Part shown: in pieces, positions 52,255-61,849 of the stretch
Position numbering within the stretch: position 1 is the first letter of the stretch
Layout: every line of letters starts with the position of its first letter
Assembly (NCBI GenBank): GCA_945905765.1
Contig: CAMDPZ010000004.1
Span: forward strand, 1 to 62,017
Origin: Nitrospira lenta
GTDB taxonomy: Bacteria > Nitrospirota > Nitrospiria > Nitrospirales > Nitrospiraceae
Length of the DNA: 62,017 nucleotides
Direction of reading: 5' to 3'
Program-made: the position numbers and the translations under genes
Notes under the pieces: model-generated
The model's input: only the letters and a program-made list of their open reading frames with translations
The model's database searches: none
Told to the model about the DNA's origin: nothing

Positions 52255-53573
52255 TGACGTTCCGTCAATAATTCCAACAGTGTGCGCTGAAAGGCCGGGA
52301 AGGATGTTTCGATGCAGGCAGTCTCATCGATCACGGTCGGCGCCGATGCGGTCAAACCGGCAATGGCCAACGACATCGCCACCCGATGATCTCCATGACT
52401 GCGGCCATGCGCAGCCTGCAAGCAGCCATTCTTCTCTGCCGTGCCCAATCCTCGCACCACCATCCCGTCCGGCTGTTCCGTAATCTGCGCCCCCATCGCG
52501 CGCAATTCCGTCGAGACAGTCGCAATTCGATCGCTCTCTTTCACCCGCAATTCTTCGGCCCCTGAAATAACCGTCTCTCCCTTCGCGACCGCAGCCGCGA
52601 CACAGAGAATCGGAAATTCATCGATCGTCGGGGGAATCAGATCAGGCCCGACCGATACCCCCTGCAATCTGGCCGACTTCACCCGGATATCGGCGACCGG
52701 CTCTCCCGCCTCTTCCCGCCGATTGAGCAATTGAATATCCGCGCCCATGCTCATCATCACATCCAGTAAACCGGTCCTGGTGGGATTGATCCCCACATGC
52801 TGAATCGTCACATCCGAGCCGGGCACAATCGTCGCGCCCACGATGAAGAAGGCAGCGGCAGAGAAATCGCCCGGCACGACAAGTTGCGGAACCCCATTCC
52901 ACCCGACAGAAGGCCGTCCTTCGACCAGCAGGGTCGCCCCTTCCCTCTTCAATCCGATACCGAAAAACTGAAACATCCGCTCCGTATGGTCCCGCGAGAG
53001 ACGGGGCTCGGTGAGACGACTCGTCCCTTCGGCAAACAAGGCCGCGAGCAACAGGGCGGATTTAATTTGCGCGCTCGCCACAGGCGACGCATAGGTGATT
53101 GCACGGAGACGACTCCCCGTCACGGCGAGAGGCGCCAATTCACCGCCCTTACGGCCTGCGATGCTCGCGCCCATGTCCCGCAACGGTTTGACGATCCGCC
53201 CCATCGGACGGCGCCGGATCGATTCATCGCCGGTCAAGACCGTAAAAAAATCCTGCCCCGCCAGCAGACCGGTCAAAAGGCGAATGCCTGTTCCTGAGTT
53301 CCCGCAATCGATCGGTCCGCTCGGCTCAGTCAGACCCCACAAGCCTTTTCCATGTATCTGTAATTCCTCAACCGATTCATCGATACGGACGCCCAGAGCC
53401 TGCAACGCGCGCATCGTGTTGAGACAGTCTTCGCCTCGGCAATAGCGGGCAACTCTGCTAACCCCATTGGCCAAAGCGGTTAGAATGATCGCGCGATGGG
53501 TAATCGACTTATCGCCGGGAACGGCAATCGTTCCCAGTAACGGCCTGCCAGGGGTGATAGTCAAAGACGTCAT
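52251..53573 (-). CDS. aroA: 3-phosphoshikimate 1-carboxyvinyltransferase (EPSP synthase)
   Basis: 440 residues from the ATG at 53573; an open extension runs to 53666 inside tyrA. VPGDKSITHRAIILTALA, GNSGTGIRLLTGLL, RRPMGRIVKPLRDMGA, LLAALFAEGTSRLTEP, EELRVKESDRIATVS and DHRVAMSLAIAGL cover the family sites. Transfers enolpyruvyl from PEP to shikimate 3-phosphate. The second glycine area reads GNSGTG, as in both glyphosate classes. Confidence 0.96.
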   Translation of the reverse strand: MTSLTITPGRPLLGTIAVPGDKSITHRAIILTALANGVSRVARYCRGEDCLNTMRALQALGVRIDESVEELQIHGKGLWGLTEPSGPIDCGNSGTGIRLLTGLLAGQDFFTVLTGDESIRRRPMGRIVKPLRDMGASIAGRKGGELAPLAVTGSRLRAITYASPVASAQIKSALLLAALFAEGTSRLTEPRLSRDHTERMFQFFGIGLKREGATLLVEGRPSVGWNGVPQLVVPGDFSAAAFFIVGATIVPGSDVTIQHVGINPTRTGLLDVMMSMGADIQLLNRREEAGEPVADIRVKSARLQGVSVGPDLIPPTIDEFPILCVAAAVAKGETVISGAEELRVKESDRIATVSTELRAMGAQITEQPDGMVVRGLGTAEKNGCLQAAHGRSHGDHRVAMSLAIAGLTASAPTVIDETACIETSFPAFQRTLLELLTERQ

Positions 53574-53577
53574 AGGC

Positions 53578-54474
53578 CTACTGCGCGGACAGAGCCGGTC
53601 GCGTGGAGAGTTTCTCCCGCTCCTGCCTGGCCCGTTCGAGTTCCTTTTCGATTCCTGCTGCATCACCCACTCGGATGAGCTGCTTCAATTGGCCCAATGA
53701 TCGCTCGTAGGCCTCGATAAACGTGACCACATTGTCACGGTTCCAGAGAAATATATCGCGCCACATTTCAGGCGAACTGGCGGCAATCCTGGTCGTATCC
53801 CGCAACCCGCCGCCCGAGTGATTCGCCAGATCAAGGGAGGGCAGCTGTTGATCGCGAATCTCCGCGAGAGCATTGATCAAGGCAAAAGCCGCTACATGGG
53901 GCAAATGGCTCACCGCGCCGAGAATCTTGTCATGCAGATGGGCATCCATCGTGAGCACCACCGAGCCGGTCTCCCGCCACATCGCGGTCACTTGTTCGAG
54001 CGCCTGTTGATCCGTCGTCTTCGTCGGCGTGATGATGCAGCGCGCTCCCATAAAGAGCTGATCCGATCCTGCTGCCACGCCCGTCTTTTCCTTGCCGGCA
54101 ATGGGATGGGCTCCGACAAAATGGACGCCGGCCGGCATGGCCCGTTCAGCCTGTTCCACCAGGAGCCCCTTCACACTGCCGACATCCGTCACAATCGCGC
54201 CAGGCTTCAAACAGGAGGCCCATTCCGTCAAGTGCCGCTCATAGGTATCGACCGGCGTCGCCAGCACAACCAGATCGGCATCCTTCACTCCCTCTTTGGG
54301 ATCGATGACATAGCGATCGATCGCGCCCAGCTCCACCGCCGTCTTCAAGTTTTCGATGCGCCGCCCGACCCCGACGACCCTTGCCGCCAAGCCCTTCCGG
54401 CGCAGGATCATGCCGAGCGATCCACCGATCAACCCGACTCCGATAATCGTGACCTGTGTAAAATGCGGCGCCAT
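53578..54474 (-). CDS. tyrA: prephenate dehydrogenase
   Basis: 298 residues. NAD motif TIIGVGLIGGSLGMILRRKG, ATPVDTYERHLTEW, VTDVGSVKGLLVEQAE, FVGAHPIAGKEKTGVAAG (catalytic His) and LPHVAAFALINAL, DTTRIAASSPEMWRDIF are complete. Converts prephenate to 4-hydroxyphenylpyruvate, or arogenate to tyrosine; the two cannot be told apart here. No ACT domain. The aroA ATG lies 4 bases after its stop. Confidence 0.94.
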   Translation of the reverse strand: MAPHFTQVTIIGVGLIGGSLGMILRRKGLAARVVGVGRRIENLKTAVELGAIDRYVIDPKEGVKDADLVVLATPVDTYERHLTEWASCLKPGAIVTDVGSVKGLLVEQAERAMPAGVHFVGAHPIAGKEKTGVAAGSDQLFMGARCIITPTKTTDQQALEQVTAMWRETGSVVLTMDAHLHDKILGAVSHLPHVAAFALINALAEIRDQQLPSLDLANHSGGGLRDTTRIAASSPEMWRDIFLWNRDNVVTFIEAYERSLGQLKQLIRVGDAAGIEKELERARQEREKLSTRPALSAQ

Positions 54475-54520
54475 ACTTCACGCTGGATCGAGGCCAAGCC
54501 TCCATCCCTAGTCCTTCAGG

Positions 54521-55534
54521 TTATAGGTCCCGACCGACCGCGACCGCGATCTTCCGCATGTCATGCATCAGCTCTTTGAACTTGCTCGGCTTGATCGATT
54601 CTTCCCCGTCGCACAGAGCACATTCCGGGTTCGAATGGACTTCGATCAGCAGGCCGTCCGCTCCGGCCGCCACGGCCGCTTTCGACATCGGCGCCACCAG
54701 ATTCCATTTGCCGGTCGCATGACTGGGATCGACGATGACGGGCAAATGCGAGAGCTCCTTTAGCGTCGGCACCGCCGCGAGATCGAGCGTGTTGCGATAT
54801 TGCGTTTCGAAGGTCCTGATCCCCCGCTCGCACAACATGACGTTCTGGTTTCCGCGGGACATGATGTATTCCGCCGACAACAGAAATTCTTTGATCGTGG
54901 CAGACAGGCCCCGCTTCAACAGCACCGGCTTGTCGTAGGCGCCGACTTCTTTGAGGAGTTCGAAGTTCTGCATGTTGCGCGCGCCGATCTGGATGATGTC
55001 GGCCTTCTCGAGAAACAGATCGATATCGCGGGTGTCCAGAATCTCGCTGACCACCGGCAACCCGGTCTGCTTCTTCGCCTCCAGCAGATAGTCCAATCCT
55101 TCGCGTCCCAACCCCTGAAAGGAATAGGGAGAGGTGCGAGGCTTGTACGCGCCGCCGCGCAAGATGCTCGCGCCGGCCGCCTTGACCTCGTGGGCAATCC
55201 CAACCGTCAATTCCAGCCGCTCCACCGCGCAAGGGCCCGCCATAATGACCAGCTTGTTGCCGCCGATCTTGACGCCGCCCACATCGATGATCGTGCCTTC
55301 ACGCTTAAACTCCCGACTGACCAATTTCCAGGGCGCGAGAATCGGCAGCACGCTTTCCACGCCGGGCAAAGCCGTGAGCGGCTGATTATGGAGAATTCGA
55401 TCGTCCCCGATGACGGCGATGATCGTCCGTTCCTGGCCGGTCGACAATTGCGACTTCAATCCCAACTCGCGAAGCCGATCGATAATGTGATCGACTTCCC
55501 GTTCGCTGGCTTCTGGCTTCAATACAATGATCAT
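54521..55534 (-). CDS. aroF: 3-deoxy-7-phosphoheptulonate synthase (DAHP synthase)
   Basis: 337 residues from the ATG at 55534 (GGTGAGGG before it; GTG at 55552 is an alternative). A ferredoxin-like N-terminal domain ([16 protein letters not shown], about 1-70) precedes a class I-beta TIM barrel: [67 protein letters not shown] and [12 protein letters not shown]. Condenses PEP and erythrose 4-phosphate. The N-terminal domain is the usual site of feedback control. Confidence 0.95.
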   Translation of the reverse strand: MIIVLKPEASEREVDHIIDRLRELGLKSQLSTGQERTIIAVIGDDRILHNQPLTALPGVESVLPILAPWKLVSREFKREGTIIDVGGVKIGGNKLVIMAGPCAVERLELTVGIAHEVKAAGASILRGGAYKPRTSPYSFQGLGREGLDYLLEAKKQTGLPVVSEILDTRDIDLFLEKADIIQIGARNMQNFELLKEVGAYDKPVLLKRGLSATIKEFLLSAEYIMSRGNQNVMLCERGIRTFETQYRNTLDLAAVPTLKELSHLPVIVDPSHATGKWNLVAPMSKAAVAAGADGLLIEVHSNPECALCDGEESIKPSKFKELMHDMRKIAVAVGRDL

Positions 55535-55552
55535 GTTGCCCTCACCCTGCAC

Positions 55553-56635
55553 TCAACGCGAATGAAGCACCCGCTTGAGCGCAGCCAAAAATTCCCTGTT
55601 CTCTTCTTCCAGGCCGACGGTCACGCGAACCATAGGCCCCTCGATGTGACGAACGATGAGACCCTCCCGCAACAGAGCCTCGAACACCGTTCGGCCATCC
55701 CGTCCGATATCGACATAGATAAAATTCGCTTCGCTCGGAATCGGCGCAAATCCGAGATCGGTCAATCCCTTGACCACCTGCTCCATCCCTGCTGCATTCA
55801 CCGTCCGGCTCCGCGCCACATGATCGTCGTCCCCGAGGGCGGCGAGCGCGGCGCGTTGCGCCAGGCTATTGGCATTGAAGGGAGGACGGAGGCGGTTTAA
55901 AAAATTCACGATCTCCGTAGTCGCCACGCCATACCCGATACGTAAGCCCGCGAGGCCATAGATCTTCGAAAAAGTCCGCAGCACGATCACATTCCGCCCC
56001 TGCTTCACATAGGCCAGGGAATCAGGAAACTGCGGACTCCGGACATACTCGAAGTAGGCTTCGTCGAAGACTACAACGACATGAGCCGGCACACGCGCGA
56101 GCAGACGTTCGACTTCCTCGGCCGACACCATCGTGCCGGTCGGGTTATTGGGATTGCAGAGAAACAGCAATCTCGTCCGGTCCGTGATGGCGTCCGCCAT
56201 CGCCGGAAGATCGTGCTTCCACTGTTTCAAGGGGACGATGACCGGCTTCCCGTGCGCAGCCGTCACTTCCATTTTATAGATGACGAAGGTCTGGTCCGCC
56301 ATGACCGCTTCATCGCCCGGGGCCAAAAAGGTCCGAGCAAGCAGGCCCAGGATTTCATCCGATCCGTTCCCGAGGATCACCTGATCCGACGTCACCTTGC
56401 AGCGATCCGCCAAGGCTTCGCGCAGACGAAACGCGCCTCCGTCTGGATAACGATGCAGAGTCTCATGGCCCTCGCGCAACGCAGTGAGCGCCTTCGGGGA
56501 GGGGCCCAAAGGATTCTCGTTGGACGCCAGCTTGATGACACGCGCCAGACCCAATTCCCGTTGAAGCTCTTCAATCGGCTTCCCGGGAACATAGGGGCTC
56601 AGCGAGGCGATATCTGGATGGACCTTCAGTGGCAT
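55553..56635 (-). CDS. hisC: histidinol-phosphate / aromatic aminotransferase
   Basis: 360 residues, PLP fold-type I. VIKLASNENPLGPSPKAL, YPDGGAFRLREALAD, NGSDEILGLLARTFL, NPNNPTGTMVSAEEVERLL, the PLP lysine in LRTFSKIYGLAGLRIGYG and the C-terminal RHIEGPMVRVTVG fit HisC. Lying between pheA and aroF-tyrA, it probably also serves phenylalanine or tyrosine transamination, as HisC2-type enzymes do. Confidence 0.92.
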   Translation of the reverse strand: MPLKVHPDIASLSPYVPGKPIEELQRELGLARVIKLASNENPLGPSPKALTALREGHETLHRYPDGGAFRLREALADRCKVTSDQVILGNGSDEILGLLARTFLAPGDEAVMADQTFVIYKMEVTAAHGKPVIVPLKQWKHDLPAMADAITDRTRLLFLCNPNNPTGTMVSAEEVERLLARVPAHVVVVFDEAYFEYVRSPQFPDSLAYVKQGRNVIVLRTFSKIYGLAGLRIGYGVATTEIVNFLNRLRPPFNANSLAQRAALAALGDDDHVARSRTVNAAGMEQVVKGLTDLGFAPIPSEANFIYVDIGRDGRTVFEALLREGLIVRHIEGPMVRVTVGLEEENREFLAALKRVLHSR

Positions 56636-56639
56636 GGTG

Positions 56640-57716
56640 CTAATTGTGTGCCGGGTACGATCCCAGCACTTTCATGAAAAGGCAGCGGCCGGTGATTTCT
56701 TCAACGGCTTTCTTCACCCCCTCTTCCTCGATATGGCCTTCGATATCGACGAAGAAAATATATTCCCAGGCTTTCCGCCTGGAGGGACGCGATTCAATCT
56801 TCGTCATGCTCAGGCCATGCGAGGCGAAAGGCCGAAGCAGGTCATACAAGGCGCCAACCTTGTCTTTCACCGACAACATCAAGGAGGTCTTATCTTTCCC
56901 TGTACGTTGAGGCGGCTTCTGAGACAGGATCAGAAAACGGGTCATATTGTTCATATTGTCTTCGATGCGGGCCTTGATGACCTTCAATCCGTAGAGCTGG
57001 GCCGCTAGCTCCGAGGCGATGGCAGCGAGCGAAGGATTTTCCAAACATAGTTCCGCCGCGCGAGCGGTGCTCGCCACTTCCGACACCGGCACGTTAGGCA
57101 AATTGGTCTCCAGCCAGTTCCGGCATTGGGCAATAGCCTGGGGATGCGAATGGATTTTCTTCACCTCTTCCATCACGCCGGACTTCGAGAGCAAGTGATG
57201 GGACACTTCCTGGAGAATTTCGCCATAGATCAAGAGATTGGAGTCGATGAACATATCGAGCGTATGGTTCACCACCCCTTCCGTCGTGTTCTCGATCGGA
57301 ACCACGCCGAAGTTGGCTCGCCCCCGCTCGACTTCGTTGAAGACGTCCTTGATGCTGTTGACCGGAATATATTGGGCGGAGGACCCGAACTTCTGCATGC
57401 AGGCCATGTGCGTAAACGTGGCGCGAGGCCCCAGATAGGCGACCTTCTGAGGGCCTTCGAGCGAAAGGGAGGCGGACATGATTTCGCGATAGACGGGACG
57501 AATCGCTTCGGAAGGAAAGGGCCCGGAATTCTGCTGGACGAGGCGCGCAATGATAGCCGCCTCACGGGCCGGGGTATGGAGGTTAGCGTCCGCGTCCTGC
57601 TGCTTCTTCAGCTTCCCGATCTCAATGACGCTTTTGGACCGCTCATTAAGCAGACGCAAAATCTCGTCATCGATACGATCGATTTCTTTCCGGTAGTCGG
57701 AAAGGTCTCCGGACAT
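56640..57716 (-). CDS. pheA: bifunctional chorismate mutase / prephenate dehydratase
   Basis: 358 residues. Chorismate mutase helices at 5-85 (LSDYRKEIDRIDDEILRLLN, SVIEIGKLKK), then prephenate dehydratase (VAYLGPRATFTHMA, FGVVPIENTTEGVVNHTLD, HSHPQAIAQCRNWLE, ASTARAAELC) and an ACT domain (KTSLMLSVKDKVGALYDLL, MTKIESRPSRRKAWEYIFFVD) for Phe feedback. Head of the aromatic run. Confidence 0.95.
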   Translation of the reverse strand: MSGDLSDYRKEIDRIDDEILRLLNERSKSVIEIGKLKKQQDADANLHTPAREAAIIARLVQQNSGPFPSEAIRPVYREIMSASLSLEGPQKVAYLGPRATFTHMACMQKFGSSAQYIPVNSIKDVFNEVERGRANFGVVPIENTTEGVVNHTLDMFIDSNLLIYGEILQEVSHHLLSKSGVMEEVKKIHSHPQAIAQCRNWLETNLPNVPVSEVASTARAAELCLENPSLAAIASELAAQLYGLKVIKARIEDNMNNMTRFLILSQKPPQRTGKDKTSLMLSVKDKVGALYDLLRPFASHGLSMTKIESRPSRRKAWEYIFFVDIEGHIEEEGVKKAVEEITGRCLFMKVLGSYPAHN

Positions 57717-57730
57717 AACTAACCCCCTCT

Positions 57731-57770
57731 TTCCAGCCCAGTGAGGCGGTTACCCGTCCGTCGGCTGGAA
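57731..57770. promoter_or_regulatory. hairpin in the pheA leader
   Basis: TTCCAGCC (57731-57738) and GGCTGGAA (57763-57770) form an 8-bp stem about 15 bases upstream of the pheA start. It could be a translation or attenuation control point; no leader peptide was seen. Confidence 0.3.
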
Positions 57771-57907
57771 GTGGCACAGGCCAAGTAGGAAATGATACAG
57801 GAACCATTCCCGACAATGCAAGGAGATCCTCGACCTTTCAGTAGTTTACGCAAGAGTCACGGCCCAATGGAATCTGCGGCCAGCAGGGACTGGCGGCGCC
57901 AGGCAGA

Positions 57908-58915
57908 TCAGGGAAAGAGGGGGGAATTCGGCCGTTTGAAGTGATCGAAGGCCAGCTTCGTGGCCTGGCGGCCGCGGCCGGTTCGCTCGAGAAAGCCGGC
58001 CTGGATCAGATAGGGCTCATGGACGTCTTCGAGGGTACTTTTATCTTCCTGGACTGCAGCAGCCAGAGACTCCACCCCGACCGGTCCTCCGGCAAACTTG
58101 TCGATAATGGTCAGAAGGATCTGCCGATCCATCTCATCGAATCCCGCCGTATCGACTCCCAGCCAGGCGAGCGCCTCCTGGGCAACGGTCTGGGTGATGC
58201 GGCCCTGCGCCTTGACCTGGGCATAATCGCGCACCCGCTTGATCAGGCGATTCACGATACGGGGAGTTCCCCTGGCACGACAGGCGATTTCCCTCGCTCC
58301 CTCGGAATCAATTGGAATCCCGAGCACTCCCGCCGAGCGGGTCACAATGGTCTGGAGCTCTGACGGAGAATAAAACTCCAACCGGTGAACAAGACCGAAC
58401 CGGTCCCTGAGCGGAGAGGTTAGGGCGCCGGCTCTGGTCGTGGCCCCCACCAACGTAAATCTCGGAAGATCCAACTTCACCGTCCTGGCTGCAGGCCCCT
58501 GGCCGATGACGAGATCGAGCTGGTAATCCTCCATAGCCGGATAGAGCGCCTCTTCAACCGAGGCAGGGAGGCGGTGGATCTCGTCGATGAACAGGACGTC
58601 GTGTTCTTGAAGATTCGTCAGAATGGCGGCCAGATCTCCTGCATGAGCCAAGACGAGACCGGAGGTCGAGCGGAGCGACGCCCCCATCTCACGGGCAATG
58701 ATGTGGGCAATCGTCGTCTTCCCTAATCCTGGCGGGCCATAAAAGATCGTGTGATCGAGCGCTTCCTTCCGCTGCTTCGCCGCTTCGATACAAATCCGGA
58801 GGGACTCCTTCATCCGCTCCTGGCCGACATATTCCTCCAGAGTCTGCGGGCGCAGCACATTCTCGATGCTACGCTCCTCGTCCGTGATCTGTGTGCTGAC
58901 AACTCGCTCAGTCAT
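57908..58915 (-). CDS. ruvB: Holliday junction helicase RuvB
   Basis: 335 residues from the ATG at 58915; a longer open extension runs into the cysteine-rich gene. [18 protein letters not shown], Walker [17 protein letters not shown], Walker [37 protein letters not shown] and arginine-finger areas are present, ending with [13 protein letters not shown]. Hexameric motor of branch migration with RuvA. Confidence 0.96.
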   Translation of the reverse strand: MTERVVSTQITDEERSIENVLRPQTLEEYVGQERMKESLRICIEAAKQRKEALDHTIFYGPPGLGKTTIAHIIAREMGASLRSTSGLVLAHAGDLAAILTNLQEHDVLFIDEIHRLPASVEEALYPAMEDYQLDLVIGQGPAARTVKLDLPRFTLVGATTRAGALTSPLRDRFGLVHRLEFYSPSELQTIVTRSAGVLGIPIDSEGAREIACRARGTPRIVNRLIKRVRDYAQVKAQGRITQTVAQEALAWLGVDTAGFDEMDRQILLTIIDKFAGGPVGVESLAAAVQEDKSTLEDVHEPYLIQAGFLERTGRGRQATKLAFDHFKRPNSPLFP

Positions 58916-58937
58916 CGTAACAGAACCTCTCCTGGTC

Positions 58938-59396
58938 TTATTTTTTCTCAGGCGTGGGGAAATACTTGGGTGGAGGAGGCAAGGCCCCCTGCCCCGGCGT
59001 GGCAGTGCTCCCGCAATCAGGAGGACAGGTCTTGAAGCCCTGGGTCGGATCTGGAAGATTCGACTCCATCTTCTCCAACTGACATTGCGTGAGCCTCCCC
59101 CCGTCCTGGCTGCCACAGCGGGTCGGCACAGACGAGCTGCCTATTTCACGGTAGCCCTCGGGGCAGAATCCGCAGACTGGCAAGAGATTGGCCCCCAGGG
59201 GGACACATTGCACCAGGGTCGGATCGCCGTCCTTGCAAATTTCCTTGGACTCGGTCACGCCAGTGGTCGCATAGCCCTCGGGACAAGTACCGCAAGTCTT
59301 GCGAATGCTTCTCGGCTCGCTCGCCTCTCCTGCGAAGCCGGGAATAGCCCCCAACCCCAAGAGGAACAGGACAAGTCCGATGGATAACGTTCGCAT
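58938..59396 (-). CDS. secreted cysteine-rich two-repeat protein
   Basis: 152 residues. Signal peptide (residues 1-22). Two copies of a four-Cys unit follow: [12 protein letters not shown]...C...QC (C35, C38, C54, C64) and [12 protein letters not shown]...C...QC (C75, C78, C94, C105), then CPPDC (C124, C128) and a Pro-rich tail. The pattern suggests disulfide-linked or metal-binding repeats outside the cytoplasm. It sits between ruvA (2 bases) and ruvB (22 bases), which is an odd place for a secreted protein. Family not known. Confidence 0.75.
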   Translation of the reverse strand: MRTLSIGLVLFLLGLGAIPGFAGEASEPRSIRKTCGTCPEGYATTGVTESKEICKDGDPTLVQCVPLGANLLPVCGFCPEGYREIGSSSVPTRCGSQDGGRLTQCQLEKMESNLPDPTQGFKTCPPDCGSTATPGQGALPPPPKYFPTPEKK

Positions 59397-59398
59397 CC

Positions 59399-60007
59399 TT
59401 ACCCCCTTGCGAGCTCCTTCAGGGACTCACGAATCATGTCTTTGAGCGGGATGGACTCAGGATTGGACTTTCTCACCTGCTTCAACGCCTCTTTGGCATC
59501 TTGCGGACGATAGCCTAAATTCACAAGTGCCGACAGGGCATCGTCGAACGTCGCATCCTGTCCCTGCCTAGGCGAATCGCTGGCCGGAGCGGGGCCTGGC
59601 TGGAGCTTGCCGACTTTATCCTTAAGCTCTAGCACGAGACGGCTGGCCGATTTGTTCCCGATCCCTGGAACCGTCGTCAGTTTTTCAACATTGTCAGACT
59701 GAATCGCAAAAACAAGATCGGACACAGGAAGAGCCGACAGGACGCTGAGCGCCAGCTTCGGCCCAACGCCGGACACGCTGGTCAGTAGCACGAAGGCATC
59801 CTTTTCCTGCGAAGTCAGAAAACCGAAGAGCTGAATCGCATCTTCGCGGACATGGGTATGCACGCTCAGGGAGGTGTTATCGCCAAGATTCGCTAGCCCG
59901 TAGTAGGTGCTGAGGGGAATAAACACTTCGTAGCCGACCCCGTTCACATCAAGGACCAGGGAGGTCGGTGACTTGGAGGCCAATCGGCCTGTCAGTGAGG
60001 CGATCAT
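59399..60007 (-). CDS. ruvA: Holliday junction protein RuvA
   Basis: 202 residues. IASLTGRLASKSPTSLVLDV (OB fold), HTHVREDAIQLFGF, two helix-hairpin-helix motifs (LLTSVSGVGPKLALSVLSAL and TTVPGIGNKSASRLVLEL), and domain III (ALVNLGYRPQDAKEALKQV). Binds the junction and loads RuvB. Confidence 0.96.
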   Translation of the reverse strand: MIASLTGRLASKSPTSLVLDVNGVGYEVFIPLSTYYGLANLGDNTSLSVHTHVREDAIQLFGFLTSQEKDAFVLLTSVSGVGPKLALSVLSALPVSDLVFAIQSDNVEKLTTVPGIGNKSASRLVLELKDKVGKLQPGPAPASDSPRQGQDATFDDALSALVNLGYRPQDAKEALKQVRKSNPESIPLKDMIRESLKELARG

Positions 60008-60025
60008 GCGCTATGAGGCACCATA

Positions 60026-60079
60026 GGCTGAAGGTGTTCAGGCTGAAGACTGAAGTGTTCGGAGCTCCGACCTTCAGCC
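60026..60079. repeat. GGCTGAAG-unit repeat and hairpin
   Basis: In the yebC-ruvA gap, GGCTGAAGG (60026-60034) pairs with CCTTCAGCC (60071-60079); a second GGCTGAAG lies at 60041 and CGGAGCTCCG is a palindrome at 60060-60069. It occupies the place where ruvC is found in many bacteria. Confidence 0.45.
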
Positions 60080-60107
60080 TGGATACCTGAATTGTTACCG
60101 TTGCTGT

Positions 60108-60860
60108 TCATCCGGCAGCGGCCACCTTCTCCATCACCTCGTCGGAAATGTCGAAATTCGCGTGCACCTTCTGCACATCGTCATGCTCGTCCAAGACTTC
60201 CATCAACTTGAGCATTTGCTCGGCAGCCTTCTCCTCGAGCTTGATCGTGTTCTGCGGGACAAAGGTGACTTCCGCCAACACTGTCTCGATCTTTGCATCG
60301 GCGAGAGCCTTCTTCACGGCTTCAAAATGGTGCGGATCCGTGAGAACTTCAAAACTCGCCTCCCCCACCTTCACATCCTCCGCTCCCGCGTCGAGCGCGA
60401 GGGCCAACAACGTATCTTCGTCGACTTTGCCCTTCTCGACCGTGAGCAATCCCTTTTTATGAAACTGCCAGGAGACCGCGCCAGCTTCCGCCATGTTGCC
60501 ATGATTCTTCGTGAGGAGGTTGCGCAACTCGGCAACGGTGCGATTGCGATTGTCGCTTGTGATTTCCAGCAAGATGCCGGTCCCGCCTGGGCCATAGGCT
60601 TCCAGGTGGAACTCCTCATACATCACGCCGGGCAACTCGCCCGTGCCTCGCTGAATGGCTTTCTTCAGCGTATCGCCGGGCATATTGGCTTCTTTGGCCT
60701 TCAAGATCGCCAGCCGAAGCCGGGGGTTGCCATCCGGATCCGCGCCGGTGCGAGCCGCGATCGTGACCTCGCGGATAATGCGCGTGAAAATCTTCCCGCG
60801 CTTAACATCCATGGCACCCTTGTGCCGTTTAACCGTCGCCCAATGGCTATGTCCACCCAT
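60108..60860 (-). CDS. yebC: YebC/PmpR family regulator / ribosome factor
   Basis: 250 residues from the ATG at 60860 (GGHSHWATVKRHKGAMDVKR). IIREVTIAARTGADPDGN, AYGPGGTGILLEITSDNRNR and FVPQNTIKLEEKAAEQMLKL match YebC. Known members act as transcription regulators or as factors easing translation of proline stretches. Upstream of ruvA as usual. Confidence 0.95.
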   Translation of the reverse strand: MGGHSHWATVKRHKGAMDVKRGKIFTRIIREVTIAARTGADPDGNPRLRLAILKAKEANMPGDTLKKAIQRGTGELPGVMYEEFHLEAYGPGGTGILLEITSDNRNRTVAELRNLLTKNHGNMAEAGAVSWQFHKKGLLTVEKGKVDEDTLLALALDAGAEDVKVGEASFEVLTDPHHFEAVKKALADAKIETVLAEVTFVPQNTIKLEEKAAEQMLKLMEVLDEHDDVQKVHANFDISDEVMEKVAAAG

Positions 60861-60996
60861 ATTCACTCCCTACAGCCGGACTCAGAAGGACCGACCGCAC
60901 AAGAAGGTGAAGCTGATCGATAAGAGCTGGTACTCGTAGCACAGGGCTCGGAAAAGTGTCAATTATGCGAGGGGAGGAACAGCGCGACGAGAGCGA

Positions 60997-61833
60997 CTAC
61001 TCTGCATACACGAGCAGCTGGAGCCCGATAAGCAGGATCAATCCGGCCCAGAACAGTTCCCGTTTGGAATACCGCGCCTGCGCTGGAGCCCGCAACCAGT
61101 CCGATAGCAGCTTAGACGAACCGGCCGTTACCGCCATGGTGCCCATCAGCGCATGGCCCATCGCGATTTTGTGGGCCGAGGGATGGAGACCGTGCGAATG
61201 GCCGAACAACATCAGCCCTCCGATGATCGCAAACAAGGGCAGCGGAGCAGCCCAGGCCGCATGCCCGAGCTGTCTCACTCGGCGGAGCAGCTCAATCGCG
61301 CCAACGGTCAATGACAAGAGTGCGTAACTCTTATGCTGAAAAATCTCCGAGTCGCTGCCGAAAAACGTCTGCGCGAAACTAAGCGAGCCGATCGGCCAGG
61401 CATCATGATCGCTCCACACAAGAAGAAACATGCCCGCCGTGAGCAAGGCGCCAGGCAGAAGAAACCTGGTCCAAGCCCAGAACGGGATCGCCAGCGCCTG
61501 GCGCAGCTCGCTGAGCCCAATGATGAGGACCAGCATGCCGGTGAGGTGGTGATTGAACTCGGAATAGGCGGTGCCAGCGACTGACCCCTCCCACCCTTCG
61601 TGGGCAGCCGATCCAGAATGGATGTGGCCGGCGGCGACCCCTCCCTGCACCGCTATTTGCTCATGCTGCGCCCAGAGAGGCAGAGCCGACAAAAAGAGAC
61701 AGGCCAGCATGACGAATCCCAGTGCGAGACCTCGATGCGGTCTCCGCAGGGTGCCACCATCACAACTGCTATCTGTATCTAAAGGAAAGGCCCATCCGGC
61801 TGACCGGATGAGCCCTCGTACCGTTACGCTCAT
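60997..61833 (-). CDS. histidine-rich integral membrane protein
   Basis: 278 residues. N-terminal signal-like segment (about 36-56, ALGFVMLACLFLSALPLWAQ), a His-rich loop (AAGHIHSGSAAHEGW), then five or more membrane helices, with histidines near their ends (NHHLTGMLVLIIGLSEL, SDHDAWPIG, LMLFGHSHGLHPSAHKIAMG). The His pattern suggests metal (copper) handling in the manner of CopD-like proteins, but no certain match. Start could be lower than 61833. Confidence 0.65.
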   Translation of the reverse strand: MSVTVRGLIRSAGWAFPLDTDSSCDGGTLRRPHRGLALGFVMLACLFLSALPLWAQHEQIAVQGGVAAGHIHSGSAAHEGWEGSVAGTAYSEFNHHLTGMLVLIIGLSELRQALAIPFWAWTRFLLPGALLTAGMFLLVWSDHDAWPIGSLSFAQTFFGSDSEIFQHKSYALLSLTVGAIELLRRVRQLGHAAWAAPLPLFAIIGGLMLFGHSHGLHPSAHKIAMGHALMGTMAVTAGSSKLLSDWLRAPAQARYSKRELFWAGLILLIGLQLLVYAE

Positions 61834-61849
61834 ATACTCGCGTATCTGC

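Noticed and set aside
58916-59116. Long N-terminal extension of ruvB
   Set aside because: It overlaps the Cys-rich gene, and the RuvB family starts near MTERVVSTQ at 58915.
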